Shown: piece after piece, positions 34,500 through 43,370 of the stretch
How positions within the stretch are numbered: position 1 is the stretch's first letter
Layout: the number at the start of each line of letters is the position of its first letter
Assembly: GCF_017794965.1 (NCBI RefSeq)
Contig: NZ_CP051240.1
Span: 3,472,001-3,536,000 of the forward strand
Direction: 5' to 3'
DNA: 64,000 bases
Source: Alcanivorax sp.
Lineage (GTDB): Bacteria; Pseudomonadota; Gammaproteobacteria; Pseudomonadales; Alcanivoracaceae
The notes under the pieces: model-generated
What the model saw: the letters and a program-made list of their open reading frames with translations, nothing else
What the model was told of the DNA's origin: nothing
Databases searched by the model: none
Translations under genes and position numbers: made by a program

Positions 34500-35087
34500 C
34501 TACTCACTGGCAATCTGCAACCACTCGTAATCCATCTGTCTGGCGGTCTTCTCCGCCAGCTCCCGGCTATGCAGTTTCGCCACCAGATGCAAGCTCATGT
34601 CGATGCCCGCGGAAATGCCTGCCGAAGTAATTCGGTTACCATCTTCTACCCAGCGAATATTTTCCTGTACCTGCAACGCCGGAAAACGACGGTGCAGATC
34701 CGGAAGATCTTCCCAATGGGTGGTGACCTTTTCGGTACTCAACAGACCCGCTTCGGCCAGCAAGAAGGCGCCGGTGCAAACCGAGGTCACCCAGCTGGCC
34801 TTCTCACCGGCACGGCGAATGGCTTCCAGCAACGTACGATTATTCAGCGCCCAGGTGTGCACCCCGCCACTGACCAGCAGCACATCCAGCCGGGGATGGT
34901 TATTGAGGGTGAAATGGCTGTTGACGCTGAGACCGCCGCGGGCATTGACGGTCTGCCGTTCGCTGATCAGGCAGACAGCCCAAGGCTTTTCCTCGCACAG
35001 GCGCGCGGCAGTGGCAAAGACCTCATAGGGACCGGCGAAATCGAGCACTTCCGCTTCATCGTAAATCACAATGCCGATCTGGCGCAT
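34500..35087 (-). CDS. DJ-1/PfpI-family protein
   Basis: The 195-residue protein has the DJ-1/PfpI (GATase-like) fold, with IGIVIYDEAEVLDFAGPYEVF and the nucleophile elbow SVCTGAFLLAEAGLL (Cys near residue 105). It lacks the AraC helix-turn-helix that would make it a GlxA-type regulator, so it is closest to stand-alone isonitrile hydratase-like or unknown enzymes. ATG 35087 has GGAG upstream. An earlier in-frame ATG does not. The next gene (TfoX-like) lies 27 bases upstream on the same strand. Confidence 0.85.
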   Translation of the reverse strand: MRQIGIVIYDEAEVLDFAGPYEVFATAARLCEEKPWAVCLISERQTVNARGGLSVNSHFTLNNHPRLDVLLVSGGVHTWALNNRTLLEAIRRAGEKASWVTSVCTGAFLLAEAGLLSTEKVTTHWEDLPDLHRRFPALQVQENIRWVEDGNRITSAGISAGIDMSLHLVAKLHSRELAEKTARQMDYEWLQIASE

Positions 35088-35114
35088 TGAATACTCCTGC
35101 AACCGTCGGAGTCG

Positions 35115-35450
35115 TTATTTGGCGGGCAGGGTGCGAACAAAGTCGAAACAACGCACCAACCAACGTGTCATTTCATCCTCTTCCGCCAGCACCGCGCTGT
35201 CCACCATGATCATGCCCCGCAAGGGTCGGCCGGTAAAATCCATTTCCCTGGCACCAGGCTCACCCAACAGGGAGACATAGGCCGCGGGGCCCACCCTGGC
35301 CAGCAGGTCATCACCCAGTATCCCGCAGCACATGTTTCCCGCGATCATAAAACACAGACCGCCGAACATCCGTTTCTCATCCGGCAGGCCACCGCAAACC
35401 GTCTGCAAACCTTCGCGTACTCGTTCAGCCAGTTCCCTGTCGAATGCCAT
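35115..35450 (-). CDS. TfoX N-terminal domain protein
   Basis: The 111-residue protein matches the TfoX_N fold, with KRMFGGLCFMIAGNMCCGI and a late VLAEEDEMTRWLVRCFDFVRTLPAK. Full-length TfoX/Sxy controls competence. Short N-domain proteins like this one are common and of unclear function. It lies in a minus-strand cluster of small genes with short gaps. Confidence 0.85.
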   Translation of the reverse strand: MAFDRELAERVREGLQTVCGGLPDEKRMFGGLCFMIAGNMCCGILGDDLLARVGPAAYVSLLGEPGAREMDFTGRPLRGMIMVDSAVLAEEDEMTRWLVRCFDFVRTLPAK

Positions 35451-35461
35451 AGCCCGCTTCC

Positions 35462-36322
35462 CTATTCCGTACGGCTCACGCCGGCGCCGCGAATCACCAG
35501 GGCAATCCCGCCGAGGATAGCAAGCGAGGCCAGCAGCAGTCGCCCTGTTAACGGCTCACCCAGCCACAGCACCCCTGCCAACGCCGCCAACACCGGTACG
35601 CTGAGCTGTACCGTAGCGGCCGTTGAGCTCGCCAGTGATGGCAAGGCCAGATACCAGACGGCATAACCCGCCCCGGAGGCCAACGCACCGGACAGGATCG
35701 CATACACCAGGCCCATGGATTGGGGCGCCGGTAGCGGCCAGGCTACCAACGCCAGCGGCAACAACCAGAGCAACGAACGCAGGAAGTTACCGGCAGTTTC
35801 TGCGGTGGCGTCCGATGCCTTCTTGCCGCGGAGCGAATAGATACCCCAACCCATGCCGGCCAGCAGCATCAACAGGGCAGAGGGCAGATCCGGGGCGCTG
35901 GCACCCGGCAACAGCAGCAGTAACAAACCCGCCAGGGCCAGCAACAAGCCTGCCCATTGCCAGCCGGCCAGGCGCTCCCCGCGCACCAGTCCCACTCCGA
36001 TCATGGTGGCCTGCACCATGGCAAACAGCAGCAGGGCACCGGTGCCGGTATCCAGTACCACATAGGCAAAGGAAAAACCCGCGGCATAGACAAACAAGGC
36101 CGAGGCGGACAGCACGCTGCCAGCACGCCATACAGCCGCCATGCTGCGATCACGCAGGGTCACGATCAGCACCAGCATCAGGGCTCCCGACAGCAACCTC
36201 AGGCCCGTGAAGCTGGCCGGGTCGATAGCGTCATTACGCAGGGCCAGCCGACACAGTACCGAGTTGGCGGCAAAGGCCAGCATGGCCAATGCCGTTAGCC
36301 ACAAAGGGTACCGCGGGTTCAC
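35462..36322 (-). CDS. DMT/EamA-family transporter
   Basis: The 286-residue protein has ten hydrophobic segments arranged as two EamA repeats (WLTALAMLAFAANSVLCRLAL at the start, SGALASGAGYAVWYLALPSL in the second half). It is a putative drug/metabolite exporter of the inner membrane. The substrate cannot be inferred. It overlaps the MAPEG gene by 4 bases and precedes the TfoX-like gene by 11 bases, so these genes are probably co-transcribed. Confidence 0.92.
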   Translation of the reverse strand: MNPRYPLWLTALAMLAFAANSVLCRLALRNDAIDPASFTGLRLLSGALMLVLIVTLRDRSMAAVWRAGSVLSASALFVYAAGFSFAYVVLDTGTGALLLFAMVQATMIGVGLVRGERLAGWQWAGLLLALAGLLLLLLPGASAPDLPSALLMLLAGMGWGIYSLRGKKASDATAETAGNFLRSLLWLLPLALVAWPLPAPQSMGLVYAILSGALASGAGYAVWYLALPSLASSTAATVQLSVPVLAALAGVLWLGEPLTGRLLLASLAILGGIALVIRGAGVSRTE

Positions 36323-36747
36323 CAGAGCACGATCCGCAGGGCGTTGAAGGTCAGGCCAATCAGTGCCAACGATGACAAAAGAAACAGCAGGAATCGAACT
36401 TCGATCTTGTTCACTACCGCCTGCAGGATCGAGTGAGCAATGCGGATCCCCACATAGGCCCAGGCCAGCACCAGGTTGATGCCCTCGCCATAACCCAACA
36501 AGGCCAGCGCCAGGACGATGGCGTAGAACACCGTGGGCTGTTCCATCAAGTGATTATAGTTGTCCGCCTTCCAGCGCACAGAGGCCGGCAGGGTGTTCAT
36601 TTGCTCACCACGGGGGGCATTGGGATCCGGCTTCATGTCCATGGCCATCATGGCCGGCAGGCGGGTCACATACATCCACAGCCACATGACCATGGACCAG
36701 GCAACCAGCACCACTAGCGGCGTCAGGATCGGAATGGAGATCAACAT
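36319..36747 (-). CDS. MAPEG-family membrane protein
   Basis: The 142-residue protein has four hydrophobic helices. It contains DNYNHLMEQPTVFYAIVLALALLG and AWAYVGIRIAHSILQAVVNKIEVRF, the MAPEG signature (membrane-associated proteins in eicosanoid and glutathione metabolism). A bacterial MAPEG protein may act on lipid peroxides or electrophiles. The substrate is unknown. It overlaps the EamA gene (ATGA). Confidence 0.9.
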   Translation of the reverse strand: MLISIPILTPLVVLVAWSMVMWLWMYVTRLPAMMAMDMKPDPNAPRGEQMNTLPASVRWKADNYNHLMEQPTVFYAIVLALALLGYGEGINLVLAWAYVGIRIAHSILQAVVNKIEVRFLLFLLSSLALIGLTFNALRIVLW

Positions 36748-36771
36748 ATCAGTCTTCCTGTTGTGTCAGGT

Positions 36772-37074
36772 TTACAGCATACCGTTGGCCAGGGCGTAGC
36801 CAAGACAGGCGGCACCCACCACGATCACCCCCAGCAGAATTCGCCCGATCGGCAAGCCGCTGACCTGATGGGCAGGCGACGGCCGCGCATGCGATGAAGC
36901 GCCTGTCAGCGCCTCTGTGGATTGTGCAGCGCCATGTGGGTTATCGGCCTCATGGCTTTCAACCCATTCCTTGGCTTCACGCAGGCCCAGCCCCTTTACT
37001 TCACGCAGTGCCTTGATAGCGGCGATTTTGCCGTTGTGAATCAATATCTGCTCGATACTCTCGGGTAAACGCAT
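36772..37074 (-). CDS. L7/L12 C-terminal-like domain with membrane anchor
   Basis: The 100-residue protein begins with KIAAIKALREVKGLGLREAKEWVE, the pattern of the ribosomal L7/L12 C-terminal domain (which contacts GTPase factors). After a short variable linker it ends in one transmembrane helix (ILLGVIVVGAACLGYALA). It is thus a small tail-anchored protein, not a ribosomal protein. ATG 37074 has GGGAGG just upstream. The function is unknown. Confidence 0.75.
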   Translation of the reverse strand: MRLPESIEQILIHNGKIAAIKALREVKGLGLREAKEWVESHEADNPHGAAQSTEALTGASSHARPSPAHQVSGLPIGRILLGVIVVGAACLGYALANGML

Positions 37075-37175
37075 TTTCCCTCCCTGGAAAAGAACCACTA
37101 CTCAGAAATCCTACTCGGGCACCATACAACAAGTTGTTCTTTCAATGCTCATCAAGGCGAGGCCATGGCTAACAC

Positions 37176-38345
37176 TCAGCGAGCCTCCGGCCATTGCCAG
37201 CGCGGCACATCCAGCAGACCCTGGCCCACCACCCGGGTTTCCCCCATTTCCTTGCTCAGCTCGGTATGAACACAATCCGGGTGGGCTTTGAGCGCCTCCA
37301 CCAACTCACTGGCATGACTGACCACCCACAGCTGACTGTGCTGGCAGGCCTTCTCGATCAACCGCGCCAGGGCCGGAAGGAGATCCGGGTGCAGACTGTT
37401 CTCCGGTTCGTTGAGGACCATCATGGAGGGCGGACGCGGCGTCAGCAGGGCCGCAATCAAAAGCAGGTAGCGCAGAGTGCCATCAGACAGTTCCGCCGCA
37501 GTGAGCGGACGCAGCAGGCCATGCTGGTGGAACTCCAGCTTGAGGCGACCGTCGGGGAGCGGGGCAATCTCCAGTCGCGCCCCGGGAAAAGCATCCTCAA
37601 TGGCCACGTCCAGCCCACGGCCGTCGCCGATTTCGCGAATGGTCTGCAACGCGGCGGCCAGATCATGGCCATCATGATTGAGTACCGGGGTACGGGTGCC
37701 GATCTGCACCTGACGGGCCGGGGCATCCCGGTCAGTGCGGAAGTGATCGTAGAAGCGCCAGCCGCGAATGCGCTCGCGCAGGGTCAGGACCTCCGGGGCA
37801 CTGTTGGCATCGGCCACCTGGCTGAACAGGCTGTCGAAACTGTTGAGGTGGGCGGCGATCAGTTTCCAGCCGCTATCGCTGCGTACCTTGACCATGGGGC
37901 CGCGACGATCCACCAGCACCGATGCCGGCCGATATACGTCTCCAGCCCAGATGATTTCCCGCTTGATCTCCGGATCCAGATTGAAGGCAGTGGTACTGTC
38001 CGGCTTGGGCAGCCCCAGCTCGATCAGATAACCAAAGTCCTCACCGGTGAACCCCAGACGCAGGCGGCGTTTTTCCTGGCGCGGCCCACCCTGCACCGGC
38101 ACCAGCCCACGGCGCATGGCCGTAGTGAGGGTCTCCGGCCCGGCCCAGAACGTGGACTCCAGCACCCCCTCGCTGGCCAGGGCCGCAACCACATCATCCC
38201 GCGCCGTAGCCGCCAGCAACCGCAGGGAACGATAGAGGTTGGATTTACCGCTGCCATTGGCACCGGTGATCACATTCAGCGATCCCAGCGGCAACGCCAG
38301 ATCCAGCGCCGACCGGTAATTGCAGATGGCAAGAGTATCAAGCAT
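37176..38345 (-). CDS. RecF/SMC-like AAA ATPase
   Basis: The 389-residue protein has Walker A GANGSGKS (28-35) in the RecF-like order CNYRSALDLALPLGSLNVITG, a signature-like AAELSDGTLRYLLL and Walker B MMVLNEPENSLHP. It belongs to the predicted ATPase group (COG4637-like) related to RecF and to OLD proteins, but has no TOPRIM domain. ATG 38345 has AAGGGA upstream. Such ATPases occur alone in many proteobacteria, and a defence role should not be assumed. A heptad repeat array lies directly upstream. Confidence 0.85.
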   Translation of the reverse strand: MLDTLAICNYRSALDLALPLGSLNVITGANGSGKSNLYRSLRLLAATARDDVVAALASEGVLESTFWAGPETLTTAMRRGLVPVQGGPRQEKRRLRLGFTGEDFGYLIELGLPKPDSTTAFNLDPEIKREIIWAGDVYRPASVLVDRRGPMVKVRSDSGWKLIAAHLNSFDSLFSQVADANSAPEVLTLRERIRGWRFYDHFRTDRDAPARQVQIGTRTPVLNHDGHDLAAALQTIREIGDGRGLDVAIEDAFPGARLEIAPLPDGRLKLEFHQHGLLRPLTAAELSDGTLRYLLLIAALLTPRPPSMMVLNEPENSLHPDLLPALARLIEKACQHSQLWVVSHASELVEALKAHPDCVHTELSKEMGETRVVGQGLLDVPRWQWPEAR

Positions 38346-38364
38346 GACAGTCCCTTGTTTGAAA

Positions 38365-38453
38365 GCAGCTACCAGGTTTGAGCTATGAGCCACCAGTCAA
38401 AACACGAGGTTTTGGCATTTTCTGGCAGCTCATAGCTCATAGCTCGCCGCTGT
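38365..38453. repeat. Heptad arrays upstream of the ATPase, AGCTCAT type
   Basis: GCAGCTC, ATAGCTC, ATAGCTC occupy 38426-38446. An inverted, less regular array (GTTTGAG, CTATGAG) lies at 38376-38389. The spacer is about 35 bases. Confidence 0.6.
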
Positions 38454-38554
38454 TTTTTTGTCAGTAATACGGCATCCGTGACGGCTTTCAATACGTCGAG
38501 GGTGAACGGTGTTTCTCACGGACGGGTGACCGCTTGCAGATTACCGCTATGACG

Positions 38555-38983
38555 TCAGCGTGACAGGGACTGCTGCACAAACAGGTACCAATGGCGGACT
38601 TCATCATTAAGCCAGGCACGCGCCGGTGCCGCCGGGTCTACGATCAGGAACACCAACAACAGGCCACCGCTGAGCATGGCAGAACACCAGAACAGGAGAG
38701 AGAAGGGTTGCTTGCGGGTCTTGTGGCGAAACAGCGGACGGGCGAGCAGGGCACCGGGCCAGCCGCCTGCCAGCGCCAACAGGTGCAGGGTTTTCTCCGG
38801 GATGCGCTGGCGTTGGTGCACTGCGGCACGCTTGTCCAGGGCGTACAGAATCAGGGTGCACAGGCTGAGCAGGGACAGTACCAGCAACAGAAAGGGCAAC
38901 AAGGCATCACCTGGGATCAGCCAGATTAGGCCGGCCACATAGGCAGCAATGACCAGCGATGAGACCGCCAGGGGCTTGATCAT
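38555..38983 (-). CDS. DUF1294 membrane protein
   Basis: The 142-residue protein has two N-terminal and one C-terminal hydrophobic segments. It carries the DUF1294 block YALDKRAAVHQRQRIPEKTL, then LLALAGGWPGALLARPLFRHKTRKQPF. Many relatives carry a cold-shock domain before this block. Here it is absent. The function is unknown. It starts 3 bases after the rsmE stop, so the two are probably co-translated. Confidence 0.88.
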   Translation of the reverse strand: MIKPLAVSSLVIAAYVAGLIWLIPGDALLPFLLLVLSLLSLCTLILYALDKRAAVHQRQRIPEKTLHLLALAGGWPGALLARPLFRHKTRKQPFSLLFWCSAMLSGGLLLVFLIVDPAAPARAWLNDEVRHWYLFVQQSLSR

Positions 38984-38986
38984 GGT

Positions 38987-39706
38987 TTAGCCCAGCCAGG
39001 CCCACAGTGCGGCCAGCAATGCCACTGGCGCGGTCTCTGCACGCAACACCCGCTCACCCAGTGCGAAGGGTGTGAAACCGCTCTGTTGCGCTGCCTTCAA
39101 TTCCTCATCGGAAAAGCCCCCTTCCGGTCCGGTAAGCAGGGCCAGGGCCTCCCCCTTGTGCAGCACTGCCGGATCAAACGGTTTTTCGCCCGGGTGGGCG
39201 ATCAATTTGTGGTGAGGCAGCTCACTGGCCAACCAGGTTTTCAGGCTCTCCACACCGGATACGCTGGGCGGAATATTCAACCCGCACTGCTCACAGGCAC
39301 TGATGGCAATCGCCTGCCACTGGGTCAGCTTCTTGTCGGCACGCTCGCCTTTCAGGCGCACTTCGCAGCGCTCGGTGTCCAGCACGACGATCCTTGTTGC
39401 CCCCATTTCAGTGGCTTTCTGGATTGCATAATCCATGCGATCGCCCTTGATCATGGGCAGGGCCACGGTGACAGATAAAGGAGGGGTGCGGTTGTCTTCA
39501 CGGAAAAACAGCACGTCCACGGTCACCGCTTTCTTGCTTACCGCAACAATGCTGGCCTGCCATTCACCGCCGCGACCGTTGAAGACGACAATGGCATCCC
39601 CCTCCGCCATCCGCAGCACCTTGCCAATGTGGTGACTGGCCGCCTGACCCAGCTCAACCTGCTGGCCAACCTGAAAATCCTGATCATCAAAAAAACGGCG
39701 AGACAT
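38987..39706 (-). CDS. rsmE: 16S rRNA (uracil-1498-N3)-methyltransferase
   Basis: The 239-residue protein has the RsmE pattern: MSRRFF at the N-terminal PUA-like domain, KGDRMDYAIQKATEMGATRIV and the knotted SPOUT domain end LLTGPEGGFSDEELKAAQQSGFTPFALGERVLRAETA. It methylates U1498 of 16S rRNA. ATG 39706 has GGAG upstream, and an earlier in-frame ATG encodes 13 non-conserved residues. The divergent yheT-like gene starts 95 bases away. Confidence 0.95.
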   Translation of the reverse strand: MSRRFFDDQDFQVGQQVELGQAASHHIGKVLRMAEGDAIVVFNGRGGEWQASIVAVSKKAVTVDVLFFREDNRTPPLSVTVALPMIKGDRMDYAIQKATEMGATRIVVLDTERCEVRLKGERADKKLTQWQAIAISACEQCGLNIPPSVSGVESLKTWLASELPHHKLIAHPGEKPFDPAVLHKGEALALLTGPEGGFSDEELKAAQQSGFTPFALGERVLRAETAPVALLAALWAWLG

Positions 39707-39801
39707 GTTTTCTCCAGTGAATGCGGGGTGTCGCGGCGAAGGCAAAAGGCTACCATAGCCCGGCGCTGACGCCTTTGATTATCCTGCCGTGAGAACCGTC
39801 C

Positions 39802-40788
39802 ATGGGTGAGATTCTGCATTCCTCCTTTCGCGCGCCCCTGTGGCTGCGCAACCCCCACCTGCAAACCCTTTGGGGGCCGCTGGGACGCACCCTGCCGGAA
39901 GTGGAGCGACAACAGGAACGTCTGGAGCTGGCCGACGGCGACTACCTGCTGCTGGACTGGGCCGGCCCGGCACCCCAGCCCGGCCAGCTGACGGTGATCC
40001 TGTTGCACGGCCTGTCCGGTTGCAGCGATTCCCATTACATGCGCGGTTTCCAGAAAACCTTCGCCGATGCCGGCATCCGTTCCGTGGCCATCAACAGCCG
40101 CGGCGCCAAACAACCCAACGATACCGCGCTGTGTTATCACGCCGGGGAAACCGATGATGTGGATGCGGTGATCGAGCATGTATTCCATCAGGATCCCACC
40201 GGCCACCGCCTGGCTATCGGCGTCTCACTGGGCGGTAGTCGCCTGCTCAACTGGCTGGTGCATCGCGACAATGGCCGGCTCACCGGGGTTGCCTCGGTCT
40301 GCGCGCCGCTGCGACTGGACCTGTGCGCCAACCGCCTGGACCGGGGCCTGTCACGGATGTATCGCAAGCATCTGATCACCGAATTGCTGGCCAGTTTTGA
40401 TCGTAAGAAAGCCCACCTGGATCAAATCAATCCACCGGAGGCCAAACGCCTCTACCGGCTGAACATGACAGGCATCCGCTCTTTCTGGCGCTACGACGAC
40501 CAGATCATCGCGCCACTCTATGGCTTCCGTGGCGCCAGTCACTACTATGCAGAATGTTCCGCTGGCCCCCGCCTGTTACAAATCCGCACGCCTACTCTGC
40601 TGCTGCAGAACCGCGACGATCCCTTCATGACCCCGGCCACGCTGCCAAAGAAAGCGGAACTGGGCCCGGCGGTAACGCTGGAGATCAGTGAGAACGGTGG
40701 GCACGTGGGCTTTATCGGTGGCGCTAACAACCGCTACTGGCTGGAGCAGCGCCTGCTGGCGTTCGTGCAGGGCTACGGGTTTCGGTAA
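39802..40788 (+). CDS. YheT-like alpha/beta hydrolase
   Basis: The 328-residue protein has FRAPLWLRNPHLQTLWG at the start, the oxyanion loop LLHGLSGCSDSHYMRGF, the nucleophile elbow GVSLGGS (Ser near 137) and the late DPFMTP and ENGGHVGFIGG (Asp, His). This is the YheT/EMB8 hydrolase family, probably an esterase with unknown substrate. An inverted REP pair follows the stop. Confidence 0.92.
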   Translation: MGEILHSSFRAPLWLRNPHLQTLWGPLGRTLPEVERQQERLELADGDYLLLDWAGPAPQPGQLTVILLHGLSGCSDSHYMRGFQKTFADAGIRSVAINSRGAKQPNDTALCYHAGETDDVDAVIEHVFHQDPTGHRLAIGVSLGGSRLLNWLVHRDNGRLTGVASVCAPLRLDLCANRLDRGLSRMYRKHLITELLASFDRKKAHLDQINPPEAKRLYRLNMTGIRSFWRYDDQIIAPLYGFRGASHYYAECSAGPRLLQIRTPTLLLQNRDDPFMTPATLPKKAELGPAVTLEISENGGHVGFIGGANNRYWLEQRLLAFVQGYGFR

Positions 40789-40800
40789 GGGGACACACCT

Positions 40801-40974
40801 GTAGGAGCTTGCCTGCAAGCGATCCGAGCCACGGCGAGGTAATCATAGTTTCGAGAAGCGAGTTTCGAAAGGCAAACCCGAGCCTCCAACCTGGCCAGCG
40901 GTTTTGGATTTTCGAACTCGTCTCTGGAATCCTTACCTCGCCAAGGCTCGGATCGCTTGCGGGCAAGCTCCTAC
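40801..40974. repeat. Inverted REP pair (BIME), GTAGGAGC class
   Basis: GTAGGAGCTTGCCTGCAAGC plus GATCCGAGCC at 40801-40830 is mirrored by its near-exact complement at 40945-40974, each with a GCGAGGTAA tail pointing inward. It fills the gap between convergent yheT-like and tetR genes and may act as a bidirectional transcript-end hairpin. Confidence 0.85.
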
Positions 40975-41681
40975 GGAAGCTCCGATTCAGCTGGCGTCTC
41001 TTCTTCCTCCGACATCCCCAGCAACAAGCCCGTGGTACTGTCCGCTCCCCGGTAACGGGCGCGCATTTCTTCCAGGTGCTCCCGGGCCTCGCCCGTGAGG
41101 AAGGGCTCCTCAAGACAGATTATCTGATAGATGCCATGACGCATCAGACGTTCATCCAGCGCCTCATCGCCAGCAGCATCCGGGCGCAGGCCGTGCACCA
41201 GAGACGCCCAGGACGACATGATGATCCAGGTGTTCACCATTAACCCCTGCAGCTGCTCATCATCCACCGCAACGATGCCACTGTTGCGCAACTCAGCATA
41301 GATCACCGTTCCCTGCTCCGTGACCGCCTGCACAAAGGCCCGGTAGCGCCGGGCCAGATCCGGATCCGCATGCAGCAGGTGAGACAGGTCACGATGAAAG
41401 AACCGGAACTGCCACATGGAGGCCAGCAGGCTTTCAAAGTAATACACCTTTATCCGCCAGGTGAGCGGTCCCTGCGGCGTGGCCAGCGCTTCCAGCAACT
41501 GATTCTGATAACGGTCGAACAGCGCCGACACAATCATCCCCTTGTTGCGGTAGTGGTAGTACAGGTTACCGGGACTGATGCCCAGCGCCTCGGCAATGTG
41601 ATTGGTGGTCACATTGCGCTCACCCTGCTTGTTGAACAGGGCCAGGCTGGTGTCGAGGATCTTCTGTTTAGTGCTGGTCAT
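40971..41681 (-). CDS. TetR-family regulator of the alcohol/aldehyde cluster
   Basis: The 236-residue protein has a TetR N-terminal helix-turn-helix (KILDTSLALFNKQGERNVTTNHIAEALG, then GNLYYHYRNK) and a C-terminal ligand domain. It is divergent from the aldehyde dehydrogenase gene, and the shared 147-base gap contains a perfect 18-bp palindrome. It probably represses itself and the calB-GMC cluster until a fatty alcohol, aldehyde or acyl-CoA is bound (inference). The C-terminus is unusually Glu-rich and reaches into the REP element. Confidence 0.9.
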   Translation of the reverse strand: MTSTKQKILDTSLALFNKQGERNVTTNHIAEALGISPGNLYYHYRNKGMIVSALFDRYQNQLLEALATPQGPLTWRIKVYYFESLLASMWQFRFFHRDLSHLLHADPDLARRYRAFVQAVTEQGTVIYAELRNSGIVAVDDEQLQGLMVNTWIIMSSWASLVHGLRPDAAGDEALDERLMRHGIYQIICLEEPFLTGEAREHLEEMRARYRGADSTTGLLLGMSEEEETPAESELP

Positions 41682-41722
41682 TTCGGGACAACTGTTGTGT
41701 TTTTGCTACGCCGAGTTGACTC

Positions 41723-41740
41723 TTAGAGTAATTACTCTAA
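41723..41740. promoter_or_regulatory. Perfect 18-bp palindrome, TetR operator candidate
   Basis: TTAGAGTAATTACTCTAA is a perfect dyad between tetR and calB, 42 bases from the tetR start and 88 from the calB start. TTGACT just before it and TTACTCTAAAAAT overlap promoter-like elements. Its size and position are typical of a TetR operator. Confidence 0.75.
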
Positions 41741-41828
41741 AAATCACTGGCAAGGTTAAAAAATAACCGGGCACCCCGTGTCCGGCATAACCATCTTACA
41801 CAACAAACCAACTCGGGAGGCGAGGACC

Positions 41829-43271
41829 ATGGTCGCCGAAGTGAAAGAGCTACATCAGAGCAACACCGAAATCGAGCGCATGCAGCGGATTTTTGCCGCC
41901 CAGAAAGCCGCGTTCCGCCAGCACCCTTTCCCTACTGCGGAACAGCGCATCGAGCTGATCAATCGCCTCCGTCCGATTCTCGCTAACCATGCCGATGAGT
42001 GGGCGGACGTCATCAGCGCGGACTTTTCCAATCGTGCTGCCGACGAAACCCGCCTGGCCGAGATCCTGATTACGCTGGAAGGTCTCAAGTACACCACCCG
42101 CAAACTGCGCAAGTGGATGAAGCCCAGCAAGCGCAGCGTCAGCGCCCTGAGCTGGCCGGGCAAGACCTGGGTGGAATATCAACCGCTGGGCGTGGTGGGC
42201 ATCATCGTGCCCTGGAACTATCCGATCCAGCTGGCCGTGGTGCCAATCATCACCGCCCTGGCCGCCGGTAACCGGGTAATGGTGAAAATGAGCGAAGCCA
42301 CCCCACGGGCCGGTGCCCTGCTGGAAAAACTGGTCGCCGAGAGCTTCCCGGAAGACCAGGTGGCCATCTTCAATGGTGAAGTGGAAGTGGGCCAGGCCTT
42401 CTCCCAGCTGCCCTTCGACCATCTGCTGTTCACCGGCTCCACCGCCGTGGGCCGCCATATCATGCGTGCCGCTTCCGAGAACCTGACCCCGGTCACTCTG
42501 GAACTGGGCGGCAAGAGCCCCTGCATTATTGGCCAGGACTTCCCCATGCGTGACGCCTGTGAGCGTATCGCCTTTGGCAAGTGCCTGAACTCCGGCCAGA
42601 CCTGTGTGGCCCCGGACTACATCCTCTGCCCGGAAAACCGGGTGCAGGAATTTGTCGACGCCTGGAAAGCCCAGGTGGCCCAGTCCTACCCCACCATGGT
42701 GGACAACCCGGATTTCACCGCCATCGTTAACGGCCGCCAGCAACAACGTCTGCTCGGTTATCTGAAAGATGCCCGTGAGAAGGGGGCCGAGGTGATCGAG
42801 ATCAACCCGGCCAATGAGGACTTCAGCAACAGTCAGAAGATCCCCCACACCCTGGTGCTCAATGTCACCGACGACATGCAGATCGCCAAGGATGAAATCT
42901 TCGGCCCGCTGATGATCGTGGTCCCCTACAAGACCCTGGACGATGCCATCGAGTACGTGAATGAGCGCCCCCGTCCCCTGGCCCTGTATTACTTCGACTG
43001 GAACAGCGAAAACTGCAGCCATGTGCTCAAGCACACCCACTCCGGCGGTGTCTGCCTGAACGACACCATTTCCCATGTGGGTGTGGATGACATTCCGTTC
43101 GGCGGCATCGGTGATTCCGGTATGGGCGCCTATCACGGCCCGGAAGGTTTCAAGACTTTCTCCAAGGCCAAAGGCATCTACAAGAAAGGCAAGTTCAACG
43201 CCACCCGCTTCATTCTGCCCCCCTATGGCCGAGGCATGCACAAGCTGATCCAGAAACATATGATCAAGTAA
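41829..43271 (+). CDS. calB: Coniferyl-aldehyde dehydrogenase-type ALDH
   Basis: The 480-residue protein is an NAD(P)-dependent aldehyde dehydrogenase with VPWNYPIQLAVVPIITALAAGN, the glutamate motif LELGGKSP, the nucleophile motif NSGQTCVAPDYIL and C-terminal GGIGDSGMGAYHGPEGF. It matches the coniferyl-aldehyde dehydrogenase subfamily, which in alkane degraders often serves aliphatic aldehydes. ATG 41829 has GGGAGG/GAGGA upstream, and the frame 17 codons earlier is not conserved. With the GMC genes downstream it would oxidise alcohols to acids. A 12-bp hairpin follows. Confidence 0.92.
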   Translation: MVAEVKELHQSNTEIERMQRIFAAQKAAFRQHPFPTAEQRIELINRLRPILANHADEWADVISADFSNRAADETRLAEILITLEGLKYTTRKLRKWMKPSKRSVSALSWPGKTWVEYQPLGVVGIIVPWNYPIQLAVVPIITALAAGNRVMVKMSEATPRAGALLEKLVAESFPEDQVAIFNGEVEVGQAFSQLPFDHLLFTGSTAVGRHIMRAASENLTPVTLELGGKSPCIIGQDFPMRDACERIAFGKCLNSGQTCVAPDYILCPENRVQEFVDAWKAQVAQSYPTMVDNPDFTAIVNGRQQQRLLGYLKDAREKGAEVIEINPANEDFSNSQKIPHTLVLNVTDDMQIAKDEIFGPLMIVVPYKTLDDAIEYVNERPRPLALYYFDWNSENCSHVLKHTHSGGVCLNDTISHVGVDDIPFGGIGDSGMGAYHGPEGFKTFSKAKGIYKKGKFNATRFILPPYGRGMHKLIQKHMIK

Positions 43272-43275
43272 CGTG

Positions 43276-43319
43276 CTGCCAGCCCGGGCCCGGCATCCAG
43301 GGCGGATCCGGGCTGGCAG
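43276..43319 (+). terminator. Strong hairpin after calB
   Basis: CTGCCAGCCCGG (43276-43287) and its exact complement (43308-43319) form a 12-bp stem. A long T-run is missing, so it may terminate weakly or stabilise the calB mRNA. Confidence 0.5.
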
Positions 43320-43370
43320 TCAGCATGACGGTCAATGGATCAATAACAAGACAATTAAAAAGGTCATCCT

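Noticed and set aside
37176..38345. The RecF-like ATPase as part of a phage-defence system
   Set aside because: No nuclease, TOPRIM domain or partner gene is adjacent, and the neighbours are housekeeping genes. It is better described as a lone ATPase.
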